NCBI RefSeq assembly: GCF_004212215.1
Contig: NZ_QVFV01000001.1
Location: 1,616,014 to 1,680,013 of the forward strand
Direction: 5' to 3'
DNA from: Leptolyngbya iicbica LK
GTDB lineage: Bacteria > Cyanobacteriota > Cyanobacteriia > Phormidesmidales > Phormidesmidaceae
DNA: 64,000 nt
The translations under genes were made by a program, and so were the position numbers. The notes below the pieces were generated by a model. The model saw only the letters and a list, made by a program, of their open reading frames with translations, was not told the origin of the DNA and did no database searches. Of the stretch, positions 7,583-17,139 are shown piece after piece. Position 1 is the first letter of the stretch; every line of letters starts with the position of its first letter.

Positions 7583-9514
7583 TTAGGGAGCGATCGCTAC
7601 TTGCCCCTCACTCATCCCCTGCCGCCGCGCTTGAATTTCCAGATATACCAACAGGGCATTGATATCAGCCGGGTTGACGCCGCCAATGCGGGAAGCTTGG
7701 CCAACGGTCAGGGGCCGCACTTTGCTGAGTCGTTCCCGCGCTTCTTTCGAGAGGGTATCGATGGTGTGATAGTCCAACGCTTCCGGCAGTTTGCGGTTGG
7801 CGTTTTTGCTCACCTGCTCGATTTGTGCCTGCTGGCGGTGAATGTAGCCGGAATATTTGATGTCGATTTCCGCGCCTTCTTTTTCCTCACGAGCCAGGTC
7901 AGCGCGACCCAGGCCGTAGCTTTCCAACTGGGGATAGTGGAAGCCGGGGCGACGCAGCAAATCCGCCAGGGTAATGGAACCTTTGATGCGTTGGCCGGTG
8001 TCGGCGGCGATGCGTTGACCGATGTCGTCGTGCTCCTTGACGCGCTCTTTCGCGAGGCGAGCTTTTTCGGCCTGAATGTTGGCCTGCTTGCTTTGGAAGA
8101 GTTGCCAGCGGCGATCGCCAATCAGCCCAATCTCGCGGCCTAGGGGCGTCAGGCGCTGATCGGCATTGTCCGATCGCAGCAATAACCGATACTCCGATCG
8201 CGACGTGAGCATCCGATACGGTTCCCGCAGTTCCTTCGTGCAGAGGTCATCGAGCAGGGTGCCGATGTAGCTCCCCTCTCGCGGCAAGACGATCATCTCC
8301 TGACCGTTCACCAGCCGAGCCGCGTTGATGCCTGCGACGATGCCCTGGGCGGCGGCCTCTTCGTAGCCCGTCGTGCCGTTGATTTGTCCAGCGCAGAACA
8401 AGCCCTCGACCCGCTTGGTCATCATGGTGGGATAACACTGGGTGGCGGGCAAATAGTCATATTCCACCGCATAGGCGGGGCGTAGCATGGCGCAATGTTC
8501 CAATCCGGGCAGACTGCGTAGCATCGCCAGTTGCAGCTTTTCGGGCAGTCCCGTGGAAAAGCCCTGCACATAGATTTCAGGAATGTCGCGCCCTTCCGGT
8601 TCCAGAAAAATCTGGTGACTAGCTTTATCAGCAAAGCGGACGATTTTGTCTTCGATGCTGGGGCAATAGCGCGGCCCTTTGGCATCGACCCAACCGCCAT
8701 ACACCGGGGAAAGATGCAGATTTTCGCGAATCAGTCGGTGGGTCTCTGCCGTAGTGCGGGTGAGGTGGCAAGGCATCTGCTCGCGCTCGACCCACACGTC
8801 GGGGTCAAAGCTAAACCAGCGCACGTCTTCGTCGCCGGGTTGGGGTTCCAGCACGTCAAAGTTGATGGAGCGGCGATCGACGCGGGCGGGGGTGCCTGTT
8901 TTCAGGCGATCGGTTTCAAATCCGAGTTGGTTCAGTGTCTCGGTCAGGCCCGTGGCCGCAAATTCACCCGCTCGGCCCGCTGGCATGGACTTGTTGCCAA
9001 TCCAAATAATGCCGCCGAGAAAAGTGCCCGTGGTGAGAATCACGGCGCGACATTTGAACGCCACACCAAAGTAAGTCTCCACGCCGATCACTTCGTCGTT
9101 GTCGCCCAGCACCAAATCCGTCACCATCCCTTCGCGAATGGTGAGGTTGTCCTGATTTTCGACAATGCCTTTCATCACGGCGGCGTATTCGCGCTTGTCG
9201 GTTTGGGCCCGTAGCGCCCACACGGCGGGGCCACGGGAGTTGTTGAGAATGCGCTTTTGCAGATAGGTGCGATCGGTCATTTTGCCGATCTCGCCGCCGA
9301 GGGCATCCACCTCGTGGGCCAGTTGCGACTTGGCGGGGCCGCCCACCGCTGGATTACAGGGCTGCCACGCAATTTTGTCGAGGTTCAAAGTGATGAGCAA
9401 GGTGCGACAGCCCAGCCGAGCCGAAGCAAGGGCCGCCTCACAACCGGAATGCCCGCCCCCCACTACGACGACATCGTATTCATCTAAAAAGTCAACGGAA
9501 CTGGGAGCCACCAT
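7583..9514 (-). CDS. mnmG: tRNA uridine-5-carboxymethylaminomethyl modification enzyme MnmG (GidA)
   Basis: A 643-residue FAD-dependent enzyme that, with the GTPase MnmE, uses methylene-tetrahydrofolate and FAD to install the carboxymethylaminomethyl group on wobble uridine 34 of certain tRNAs. The N-terminal FAD motif is [15 protein letters not shown] (about residues 15-29). Family signatures include the segment around [13 protein letters not shown] and the conserved [15 protein letters not shown]. The C-terminal helical region used for MnmE and tRNA contact is complete ([20 protein letters not shown]). Length is normal for the family. mnmE is not in the window. The gene appears monocistronic, pointing toward the LRR-Roc-COR-TIR gene. 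Confidence 0.97.
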   Translation of the reverse strand: MVAPSSVDFLDEYDVVVVGGGHSGCEAALASARLGCRTLLITLNLDKIAWQPCNPAVGGPAKSQLAHEVDALGGEIGKMTDRTYLQKRILNNSRGPAVWALRAQTDKREYAAVMKGIVENQDNLTIREGMVTDLVLGDNDEVIGVETYFGVAFKCRAVILTTGTFLGGIIWIGNKSMPAGRAGEFAATGLTETLNQLGFETDRLKTGTPARVDRRSINFDVLEPQPGDEDVRWFSFDPDVWVEREQMPCHLTRTTAETHRLIRENLHLSPVYGGWVDAKGPRYCPSIEDKIVRFADKASHQIFLEPEGRDIPEIYVQGFSTGLPEKLQLAMLRSLPGLEHCAMLRPAYAVEYDYLPATQCYPTMMTKRVEGLFCAGQINGTTGYEEAAAQGIVAGINAARLVNGQEMIVLPREGSYIGTLLDDLCTKELREPYRMLTSRSEYRLLLRSDNADQRLTPLGREIGLIGDRRWQLFQSKQANIQAEKARLAKERVKEHDDIGQRIAADTGQRIKGSITLADLLRRPGFHYPQLESYGLGRADLAREEKEGAEIDIKYSGYIHRQQAQIEQVSKNANRKLPEALDYHTIDTLSKEARERLSKVRPLTVGQASRIGGVNPADINALLVYLEIQARRQGMSEGQVAIAP

Positions 9515-9792
9515 TTACCTGTTCAAAATTATTTGCGTCTGGCCAGCAGTCAATGCTGTCGGGATCTAAATTTTAACGGCTCTGGTTCAAAAGTCAGAAA
9601 TTGACCAACAGCGCTGGCTGCCAGGCAGTCCACCCGATTCAAGCCACCCCCACGACCCGCGCCATCGCTCCGCCCACACATCGATCGATTGCGGATCCAT
9701 CACAAGGCGAGTATATTACTACTTAGTTGTATCGATATTTAACTTGTTAGTTTGTTAAGCCAGGTGCGGCTGATTGTCACCAAGGGGAGAAC

Positions 9793-10581
9793 ATGACACT
9801 GGTATTGGGATATTTGCTGGCGATCGCCATTGGGCTGAGTTTGGGACTGATTGGTGGCGGGGGCTCGGTATTGGCGGTGCCCATCATGGTTTATGTGTTG
9901 GGGGTGCCAGCCAAGTCGGCGATCGCGATGAGCATGTTTGTCGTCGGCTGCGTCAGCCTGTTGGGCGTGATTCCCCACTGGCAGCGGGGCAATGTCAACT
10001 TCAAGACCTTCATGATCTTTACCCCAGCCGCGATGATGGGGACCTTTTTGGGCGCCAAGATTGCCGGGCTGCCCTGGGTCAGCGACACCTTTCAACTCGT
10101 CGCATTTGGCATCGTCATGGTGGTCACCAGCTTGTTTATGATTCGCAAAAGTGGTGCGAAACCCCGGCCCAGTAGCGTCGGGGCCATGGCCCGACACGAA
10201 CCACATCAGCATCACGGCCTCTTGCCAACATGGTTACTCATTCCCTTAGAAGGCATCGTGGTGGGCATTGTCACCGGATTTGTCGGGGTCGGGGGCGGCT
10301 TTCTGATTATTCCGGCGTTGGTGCTGCTAGGCGGCATTCCCATGAAAGAGGCCGTCGGCACCTCGCTGCTGATCATTGCGTTTAAATCAGCAATCGGCTT
10401 TGTGGAATACCTCAACTACGTCACGTTAGATTGGCAACTCATGCTGACCTTTACGCTGGCAGCGAGCATCGGCATGGGGGCTGGCGTTTACCTCTCCCGC
10501 AGTATCGATGGGCGGCATTTGCAAAAAGGATTCGGCTACTTTGTCTTGGCCGTCGCCGTCTTCGTCTTACTAAAGCGCTAA
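9793..10581 (+). CDS. TauE/SafE-family sulfite/sulfonate-type membrane permease
   Basis: A 262-residue integral membrane protein with about eight predicted transmembrane segments arranged as two homologous halves. The glycine-rich motifs are [19 protein letters not shown] near the N-terminus and [19 protein letters not shown] in the second half, characteristic of TauE/SafE (DUF81). Between the halves is a His-rich loop (HEPHQHHG) that may face the cytoplasm or bind metal. The family exports sulfite, sulfonates or other organic anions; the substrate cannot be told from sequence. In other bacteria such permeases can neighbour persulfide dioxygenases, but here that gene is 13 kb away. The ATG follows AAGGGGAGAAC, a good ribosome-binding site. 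Confidence 0.85.
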   Translation: MTLVLGYLLAIAIGLSLGLIGGGGSVLAVPIMVYVLGVPAKSAIAMSMFVVGCVSLLGVIPHWQRGNVNFKTFMIFTPAAMMGTFLGAKIAGLPWVSDTFQLVAFGIVMVVTSLFMIRKSGAKPRPSSVGAMARHEPHQHHGLLPTWLLIPLEGIVVGIVTGFVGVGGGFLIIPALVLLGGIPMKEAVGTSLLIIAFKSAIGFVEYLNYVTLDWQLMLTFTLAASIGMGAGVYLSRSIDGRHLQKGFGYFVLAVAVFVLLKR

Positions 10582-10613
10582 ACCCACAATTGACCTGAAC
10601 CCAATGGTGAGTC

Positions 10614-10718
10614 TTAGAAATCAGGATTTTATAAAGCCCAAGTTTTTTCGGCAGCATTTTGCCTGCGCTTGAACAGCCGAGACGGCTGTTCACACTTAAT
10701 TAAGTTCCCATTCCTTAA
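10614..10718 (+). mobile_element. MITE-like dispersed repeat, copy A
   Basis: A 105-bp element that begins TTAGAAATCAGGATTTTAT and ends CCCATTCCTTAA, giving imperfect terminal inverted repeats (TTAGGAAT type). It has two internal hairpin regions: a degenerate GGCAG...TTGCCTGC and the palindrome GAACAGCCG-AGA-CGGCTGTTC. It matches copies at 20491, 50002 and, inverted, 55141. No coding capacity. Confidence 0.82.
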
Positions 10719-10880
10719 CCGCGTTAGCGCGAGGGGTGATTGAGAGAAGAATTAATACACGGCTGCATCGCCTTTGCTGGGCCCTGGGCATTACTAAGCA
10801 TAGTTATCTGTGCGTAGTTATCTGTAAAAGCGCGATCGCACTTCTTATGCACAGGAACTGCGATCGCTAACACTGGGAGG

Positions 10881-13800
10881 GTGCGCGTGGCTGAGATTAA
10901 CCCCTGTCAGGCGAGCGGCTTATCGGCGGATGCACGTCACCCTTGCGATCGCGCTTTAGATGCTTGCCAAGCCTGGGATCACCTGGTTAATGCCGTCGCC
11001 CTGCGGATTCGGCGATCGCTCGACCTGGCAGAGATCTTGCAATCGACAACGGACGAGATTCAGCCATTGCTAGGGTGCGATCGTGTCGTTATTTATCGGT
11101 TTGCCCCAGATTGGAGCGGGCAAGTGGTCACCGAAACCGTCGCCCATCCACAATGGAGCATTCTCGATCGCGTCATCCACGATCCGTGCTTTCAAGCGAG
11201 TTGGCTCAAACCTTATCAAGACAACCGCTACTTTGCCCTGAACGATATCACCCAGGCTGACATCACTCCCTGTCATGCCGAGTTTTTGGCCAGCTTTCAC
11301 GTCAAAGCCAATTTAATCATCCCCATCTTAGAAACCGACACCCTCTGGGGCTTGCTCATTGCCCACCACTGCCAGGGAGCCCGACTTTGGCAAGCAGCTG
11401 AAATTGAAGGACTGCAACTGCTCGCGGTGCAGGTCGGCATTGCCATTCATCAGGCGAGGTTGATGGCGGAATTGCAAGCCGCCAAAACTCAGCTCGAAAG
11501 CACCGTGGCGGCTCGCACCAGTGCCCTAGCTCAGAGTCGCGATCGCCTGCGCGACGAAATGCAGCGTTGCCAACAACTCGTCACCATCGTGGCCTCTTCG
11601 CACGATGCCATTCTCAGTACTGATCTCAACGGCATCGTCACCAGTTGGAACCAGGGTGCCGAAGCTCTGTTTGGTTACACCGCCGCCGAGATCATCGGTC
11701 AATCGTTGATGACGGTGATTCCCGAGGCTTTGCAGGCCGAAGAAACCCAGATGTTGGAGCACGTGCATCAGGGGCAACCGATTACCAGCTACGAAACCCA
11801 GCGGTGTCGCCGAGACGGTCAACTGATCGACGTGGCGATTACCATTTCGCCCTTGCGAGATGAAGACGGCAACCTCACTGGCGTATCGCGGATTCCCCGT
11901 GATATCTCAAGGCGCAAGCAAGAAGAACGGCAGCGACAAGCCGCTGAGGCCAATCTCGCCGAAAGCGAGCAGCGACTGCAACTGGCCCTCGAAGCCTCGG
12001 GCGATGGCCTCTGGGACTGGAATATCACGACCGGAGAATTATTTTTGAGCGATCGCTGGGGGGCCATGCTGGGCTTTGCCCCCGGCGAGTTAACCCCTAA
12101 CGTCACCACCTGGGAGGAGTTGATTCATCCCGATGATCGGCCCTGGGTAGAAGAACGATTGCAGGCTCACTTAGCCGATCCGACCGTGCCTTACCAATTT
12201 GACTATCGCCTGCAAACTCAAACAGGGGACTGGAAATGGATCGCTAACTACGGCAAGGTCGTCACTTGGGATGCCGCTGGTCACCCCATGCGCATGGCCG
12301 GCACCCACCGCGACATTAGCGATCGCAAACAATATGAAACCCAAATTAAACAGAGCGAAGCCACCAAGCAAGCCTTGATCCAAAGCATTCCCGACCTCCT
12401 GGTCCAGATTCGTCAAGACGGCTTATATCTGGACGTGCTGAACCGTGACAGCACGAATGTTGACATCTTTGCCTACGACAGTAATCGCGCCGGAGCCCAT
12501 GTCACTGAAGCGTTACCGCCCGATTTGGCCCAGCAGCGGTTGGCCTATGTGCAGCAGGTGATTGCCACCCAACAGCCCGTGACGTATGAATATCAGATCG
12601 AGGTTGAGGGCACGATCCATGACGAAGAGGCGCGGTTGATTCCACTGGATGACATTAGCGTCTTGGCCGTCATTCGCGACATTAGCGATCGCAAACGCAT
12701 TGAAGCGCAACTCCGGCAGAGCGAGGCGACGAAACAAGCGCTGATTCAGGCCATTCCCGACTTTTTGGTACGCATGCGGCAGGATGGCGTCCAATTAGAG
12801 GTGATCAACGTTGGCAACGTTTACTGCCTGCATCCTGCTCCAGCACCAATTCAACGTCACAACGTGCTGGATATTATGCCTGCTGACATCAGTCAGGAGC
12901 GCATTCAACTCGCGCAACGGGCGATCGCGACGGGGCAGACGCAAGTCCAAGAATATGCCTTTACTCACGATGGACGCACCATCTACGAAGAAGCCCGCAT
13001 CTCACCGATGACCGACGATGAAGTGCTGGTGATGGTGCGCGATATCAGCGATCGCAAGCAAGCCGAGCACGACTCCCAAGCCAACAAAGAACAACTAGAA
13101 CTAGTCCTGAAAGCCTCGTCTGAGGGCTTTTGGGATTGGAACTTGCTGACCAACGACATTTATTTTTCGCCCCGGTGGAAAAGCATGTTCGGCTATGCCG
13201 ACCACGAACTCGAAAACACCTTCGAGATGTGGGAATCGCTGATTTTTGAAGAAGATCGAGCCACCGTGCTACAACTAGTCGAAGACTACAACAGCGGCAA
13301 AATTGACACCTTTGCCACGATCCAACGCTTCCACCACAAAAACGGCTCCACCGTTTCCGTCCTCTCGCGGGCCATTCATCTCAAAAACGATACGGGCCAA
13401 GTCATTCGCATGGTAGGCAGCCACCTCGACCTCACCCAAACCATGCACATGCAAGAGGCGTTGCGCAATTCGGAAATGCAGCTCAGCAGCATCTTAGATA
13501 GTTCATTAGACGGCATTATGGCGTTTCGCTCCATCCGCGATGCGCAGGGACACATCATCGATTTTGAGTGGCTGCTGAGCAATCCCACCGCTTGCCAAAT
13601 CGTCAACAAATCAGTCAACGAGCTCATTGGGCACCACCTGCTAGACGTGCTCCCTGGCAACCGCACCGACGGACTATTCGATTTATATATCCAAGTGGTC
13701 GAAACGGGAAACCCCATACAACGGCAGTTTCACTATGCCCACGACGGCATTGACACCTGGTTTGAAAATGTGGCGGTGAAGCTCGGCGATGGCTTTGCCG

Positions 13801-14894
13801 TCACATTTCGCGACATCTCCAATATCAAACAGTCGGAGCAAGCCCTGCAACAAGCCAACCAAACCCTGGCGACCCATCTCGATGATCTCCGCCAACGCAA
13901 CCAAGAAATGCTCTTGCTCAGCGAGACGAGCGATTTCTTGCAGGCTTGCCGCACGTTAGAAGAGGCTTGTTCCGTCATCACGACCTTAGTCGAGCCCCTC
14001 TTTCCTGATTGCTCCGGGAGTTTTCACATCACCTGTGCCTCGCGCAATCGGATTGAAGCCGTGGCCCAATGGGGCGATCGCGGCTCGTCTAAACCCGAAT
14101 TTCAACCCCATGATTGCTGGGCCTTGCGGCGGGGTAAGTGGCACCAAACCACCCCCGAATCGTACGGGCTGCGGTGTCGGCATATGACGACCACCAACCC
14201 GCAGTTGACGACCCTTTGCATTCCCATGATTGCCCAGGGCGAAACCCTCGGCATGTTTCACCTCAACAGCGAAGATAGTCAGTTACAGAGTGAGTCAAAG
14301 CGGCAATTGGCCCGCACGGTGGCCGAGCAAGTTGGGCTCGCGATCGCCAACCTGCACCTCCGCGAAACCCTGCATAATCAGAGTATTCGCGACAGTCTCA
14401 CCGGCCTGTTTAATCGCCGATATCTAGAAGAGTCGCTGCAAAAAGAGATCGCCCGAGCCCAACGCCACCAAACCTCTGTCGCGGTGGTCATGGTCGATGT
14501 CGATCACTTCAAAGCCGTCAACGATACCTACGGCCATGATGTGGGCGACATTGCGCTACAGGCCATTGCCCAAGTGCTCAAAACCGCGATTCGGAGCTCT
14601 GACACTGCCTGCCGCTATGGGGGTGAAGAGATGACGCTGGTATTTCCTGACACGCCGCTGGATGAAGCGATCGCCCTCGCCGAAGAACTCCGACTGAGTA
14701 TCCAACACCTCGTTATCAAAGAAAAGAGTCAACAACTCTGCGACCTCTCGGCCTCGTTTGGCGTGGCGGTATTTCCGCAACACGGCATCCTCGTCCCAGA
14801 CTTAGTTCGAGCAGCCGATGCGGCCCTTTACCGAGCCAAAACCATGGGCCGCAATCAGGTGGTTGCCGCAGGCTTCAACGCCCAGGAGAAGTAG
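10881..14894 (+). CDS. multi-PAS diguanylate cyclase with N-terminal cyanobacteriochrome-like GAF
   Basis: A 1337-residue cytoplasmic sensor. Residues about 35-195 form a phytochrome-type GAF domain (CDRVVIYRFAPDWSGQVV). It has two cysteines in cyanobacteriochrome positions: Cys103 in DPCF, and Cys131 in TPCHAEFL, 28 residues later. This is the arrangement of DXCF cyanobacteriochromes. At least five PAS or PAC modules follow (near 230-345, 360-490, 495-610, 615-730 and 735-860), then another PAS (about 865-990), a second GAF (about 1015-1165) and a GGDEF domain. The active site is GGEEM at 1247-1251, after DVDHFKAVNDTYGHD, so cyclic-di-GMP synthesis is likely. The GTG start follows CTGGGAGG. 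The downstream GAF-GAF gene starts one base after this stop and is probably translationally coupled. Light sensing is inferred from the Cys pair. Confidence 0.9.
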   Translation: MRVAEINPCQASGLSADARHPCDRALDACQAWDHLVNAVALRIRRSLDLAEILQSTTDEIQPLLGCDRVVIYRFAPDWSGQVVTETVAHPQWSILDRVIHDPCFQASWLKPYQDNRYFALNDITQADITPCHAEFLASFHVKANLIIPILETDTLWGLLIAHHCQGARLWQAAEIEGLQLLAVQVGIAIHQARLMAELQAAKTQLESTVAARTSALAQSRDRLRDEMQRCQQLVTIVASSHDAILSTDLNGIVTSWNQGAEALFGYTAAEIIGQSLMTVIPEALQAEETQMLEHVHQGQPITSYETQRCRRDGQLIDVAITISPLRDEDGNLTGVSRIPRDISRRKQEERQRQAAEANLAESEQRLQLALEASGDGLWDWNITTGELFLSDRWGAMLGFAPGELTPNVTTWEELIHPDDRPWVEERLQAHLADPTVPYQFDYRLQTQTGDWKWIANYGKVVTWDAAGHPMRMAGTHRDISDRKQYETQIKQSEATKQALIQSIPDLLVQIRQDGLYLDVLNRDSTNVDIFAYDSNRAGAHVTEALPPDLAQQRLAYVQQVIATQQPVTYEYQIEVEGTIHDEEARLIPLDDISVLAVIRDISDRKRIEAQLRQSEATKQALIQAIPDFLVRMRQDGVQLEVINVGNVYCLHPAPAPIQRHNVLDIMPADISQERIQLAQRAIATGQTQVQEYAFTHDGRTIYEEARISPMTDDEVLVMVRDISDRKQAEHDSQANKEQLELVLKASSEGFWDWNLLTNDIYFSPRWKSMFGYADHELENTFEMWESLIFEEDRATVLQLVEDYNSGKIDTFATIQRFHHKNGSTVSVLSRAIHLKNDTGQVIRMVGSHLDLTQTMHMQEALRNSEMQLSSILDSSLDGIMAFRSIRDAQGHIIDFEWLLSNPTACQIVNKSVNELIGHHLLDVLPGNRTDGLFDLYIQVVETGNPIQRQFHYAHDGIDTWFENVAVKLGDGFAVTFRDISNIKQSEQALQQANQTLATHLDDLRQRNQEMLLLSETSDFLQACRTLEEACSVITTLVEPLFPDCSGSFHITCASRNRIEAVAQWGDRGSSKPEFQPHDCWALRRGKWHQTTPESYGLRCRHMTTTNPQLTTLCIPMIAQGETLGMFHLNSEDSQLQSESKRQLARTVAEQVGLAIANLHLRETLHNQSIRDSLTGLFNRRYLEESLQKEIARAQRHQTSVAVVMVDVDHFKAVNDTYGHDVGDIALQAIAQVLKTAIRSSDTACRYGGEEMTLVFPDTPLDEAIALAEELRLSIQHLVIKEKSQQLCDLSASFGVAVFPQHGILVPDLVRAADAALYRAKTMGRNQVVAAGFNAQEK

Positions 14895-14895
14895 T

Positions 14896-15924
14896 ATGCA
14901 AATTCCAGCTATTCCCGCCAATGAATCCAGTCGTTTGGCGGTTCTGTATTCCCTCAAAATTCTCGACACAGACCCCGAGGAACGCTTTGATCAAATTACG
15001 CGCATCGCTCAACGGGCGTTTCGGGTACCGATCGCCCTCGTCAGCTTAATCGATGCCGAGCGGCAGTGGTTCAAGTCTTGCCAGGGCTTCTGTGCCAGCG
15101 AAACCCCGCGAGATGTCTCGTTTTGCGGACACGCCATTCTGGAAGATCGGCCTCTGATTGTGCCTGATGCCCGCGATGACCCTCGGTTTCACGACAATCC
15201 CTTTGTAATGGGAGAGCCCGGCATCCGGTTCTATGCAGGGATGCCCCTCACCGTACTCGATGGCTATCGCCTGGGCACCCTGTGCCTGATCGACCAACAA
15301 CCGCGCACCTTAGACACCAATGAAGAACTGCTCTTGATCGATCTTGGGCATTTAGTCGAACAAGAACTGGCCGCTTGCAAAACCTCGGTGCTCGAAGAAC
15401 TCCAACAGCGTAATCAGGAAATGGAGCTCCTCAGCCGTCTCAGTGACTTTTTACAAGCCTCACTCAGTTTGCCAGAGGCGTTTGAGGTGATGCGGAGTTT
15501 ACTAAACCCCCTGTTTCCGGGCTGTTCCGGCAGTGTTTTCACGATTTGTGCGTCGCGTAATCGGGTCGAGCAAGGGGTGACTTGGGGCCAACATCAGTAC
15601 TCGATCGAGGCCTTTGCCCCCGAAACCTGCTGGGCCTTGCGGCGGGGGCGATCGCATTTTGTCAATCCCGAACGGTCAGCGCTGCAATGTGCCCATGTAC
15701 ACCAGCACTCCGAGCATCCAACGGCGGCCACGCTCTGCATCCCCATGATTGCCCAGGGCGAAACCCTGGGTCTATTCTTCATCAGTGCTATAGAGTTAGG
15801 GACGCTCAATCCGGCGTTGCAGCAGTTGGCTCATACCGTCGCCGAACAAATTGCTTTGGCGATCGCCAACCTCAATCTCCGCGAAACGCTGCAAAATCAA
15901 AGCTATCAGGCGTCGTCATCATAG
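14896..15924 (+). CDS. tandem GAF-domain protein lacking an output domain
   Basis: A 342-residue protein with two GAF domains. The first (residues about 8-165) is of the common type following ESSRLAVLYSLKILDTDPEERFD, with the hallmark VSFCGHAI. The second (about 185-335) is closely related to the second GAF of the preceding diguanylate cyclase, sharing CASRNR, CWALRRG and CIPMIAQGETLG. In the upstream protein the sequence after LRETLHNQS continues into GGDEF; here LRETLQNQS is followed by six residues and a stop, so the output domain is absent. The ATG is 1 base after the previous stop, with AGGAGAAG overlapping that gene's end, indicating translational coupling. It may act as a partner or modulator of the cyclase; this is inference. 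An in-frame ATG at 14818 lies inside the upstream gene and is unlikely. Confidence 0.85.
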   Translation: MQIPAIPANESSRLAVLYSLKILDTDPEERFDQITRIAQRAFRVPIALVSLIDAERQWFKSCQGFCASETPRDVSFCGHAILEDRPLIVPDARDDPRFHDNPFVMGEPGIRFYAGMPLTVLDGYRLGTLCLIDQQPRTLDTNEELLLIDLGHLVEQELAACKTSVLEELQQRNQEMELLSRLSDFLQASLSLPEAFEVMRSLLNPLFPGCSGSVFTICASRNRVEQGVTWGQHQYSIEAFAPETCWALRRGRSHFVNPERSALQCAHVHQHSEHPTAATLCIPMIAQGETLGLFFISAIELGTLNPALQQLAHTVAEQIALAIANLNLRETLQNQSYQASSS

Positions 15925-16131
15925 TGACTGCCAGACCGCCCCGGCTGGCGCGGTCTGACGGCCCGCATCCCAATTCCCCGCGATAGCCCAGCTCGGTCAA
16001 AGGGCTGACCGGACTGACACCTCGTATCCTGAAATAAAGGCAGTTAACCCCAGGCGTTGCCATATGCTGGCAACGCGATCTCCAGCCGCCCACCCGCCTC
16101 CTGATTCTGACGACATCCCCTCAATCACCCC

Positions 16132-16941
16132 ATGACTCATCCGGTTTCCGATTCGGCCCCAGCCACTGCGTCTCAGCCCGCATCGGCAAACATCTCCCCT
16201 GTCAGTGAGGCCGCATCCACTCACAGCAGCCCTTGGCAGCGAGGTGGGGTCTGGCTGGCCTGGGTCGTCTATGTGGGCTACCTATTGCTGAGTGACTTGC
16301 CGCCAGGGCCGTCGCTGCTCCACACCTCACCCGATACTCTGCGCGAAGCGGGGGCACTCAGCCTCAATTTTTGGTTCGTGTTGCCTGCACTCTTTCCCGC
16401 CCAAGCGCCCACCCTGCACCCAGCGTTGGAAGGCTTATTTAATGTAGTCGTCACCTGGGGGCTGTTGTTCTGGGGATTTGCGATCGAGGGTCGGCAACAG
16501 CGCGTGCCCATGCTGCCCTTTCTCATCGGCACTGCCTTTTTGACCAATGTGTTTTATCTGCCGTGGTTGGGGCTACGACAATCTCGCCGCGATCGCCCCA
16601 CGCGCCCCCTCAACCGTTTAGAGACCATCACCGAAAGCCGTGCCTATCCCATCGCGTTGATGATTATTCTGCTGGCGGCGATCGCGTGGGGGCTATGGGG
16701 CCGCGCCGATTTTGGCAGCATCAGCGATCGCTGGACCGACCTTGTGCAAATCGTGCAGAGCGATCGCCTCGCCTACTCTTTTTGGATCGACCTGCTGGTG
16801 TTCTGGCTGTTTCAAGGTTGGCTGGTGCCGGACGACATGGCCCGTCGCCAGTGGCAAGATCCCGTCGCACTGTGGTCGGCCCGCTTGATTCCCGCCTTTG
16901 GCCTGGTCATTTATTTTCTACGACGCCCCCCAATTACTTGA
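16132..16941 (+). CDS. conserved multi-pass membrane protein of unknown function
   Basis: A 269-residue protein. The first 35 residues are a Ser/Ala/Pro-rich soluble segment. Six or seven hydrophobic segments follow (about 40-56, 78-92, 104-120, 130-148, 172-190, 215-235 and 245-262). Conserved-looking features include the double tryptophan region TWGLLFWGFAIEGRQQR and, near the end, DLLVFWLFQGWLVPDDMARR, which resembles membrane proteins shared by cyanobacteria and plastid-bearing eukaryotes. I cannot assign a function. The gene stands between the GAF gene and the AI-2E family transporter, same strand, with gaps of about 200 bases on each side, so it is probably transcribed on its own. Confidence 0.75.
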   Translation: MTHPVSDSAPATASQPASANISPVSEAASTHSSPWQRGGVWLAWVVYVGYLLLSDLPPGPSLLHTSPDTLREAGALSLNFWFVLPALFPAQAPTLHPALEGLFNVVVTWGLLFWGFAIEGRQQRVPMLPFLIGTAFLTNVFYLPWLGLRQSRRDRPTRPLNRLETITESRAYPIALMIILLAAIAWGLWGRADFGSISDRWTDLVQIVQSDRLAYSFWIDLLVFWLFQGWLVPDDMARRQWQDPVALWSARLIPAFGLVIYFLRRPPIT

Positions 16942-17139
16942 GTTTTTGGTCAGACCATTAAGGCGTAGGTCAGTGGGTGGATAGGCTTTTCCCAGGCCTC
17001 AAAGCACCCTGTTGAGCATCAAATCATTAAAACGTCGGGATTCCCTTGCCCAGCAGACTCCTTCGCGGGACGCGATCTGTTATAGATGAATGAACGCCCG
17101 CAGCTCGTTTAGGCGGCGTCAAAGGACGACGGGTTTTGT

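Noticed and set aside
8531..9214. 227-codon open frame opposite mnmG
   Set aside because: Shadow of mnmG, whose identity is certain.
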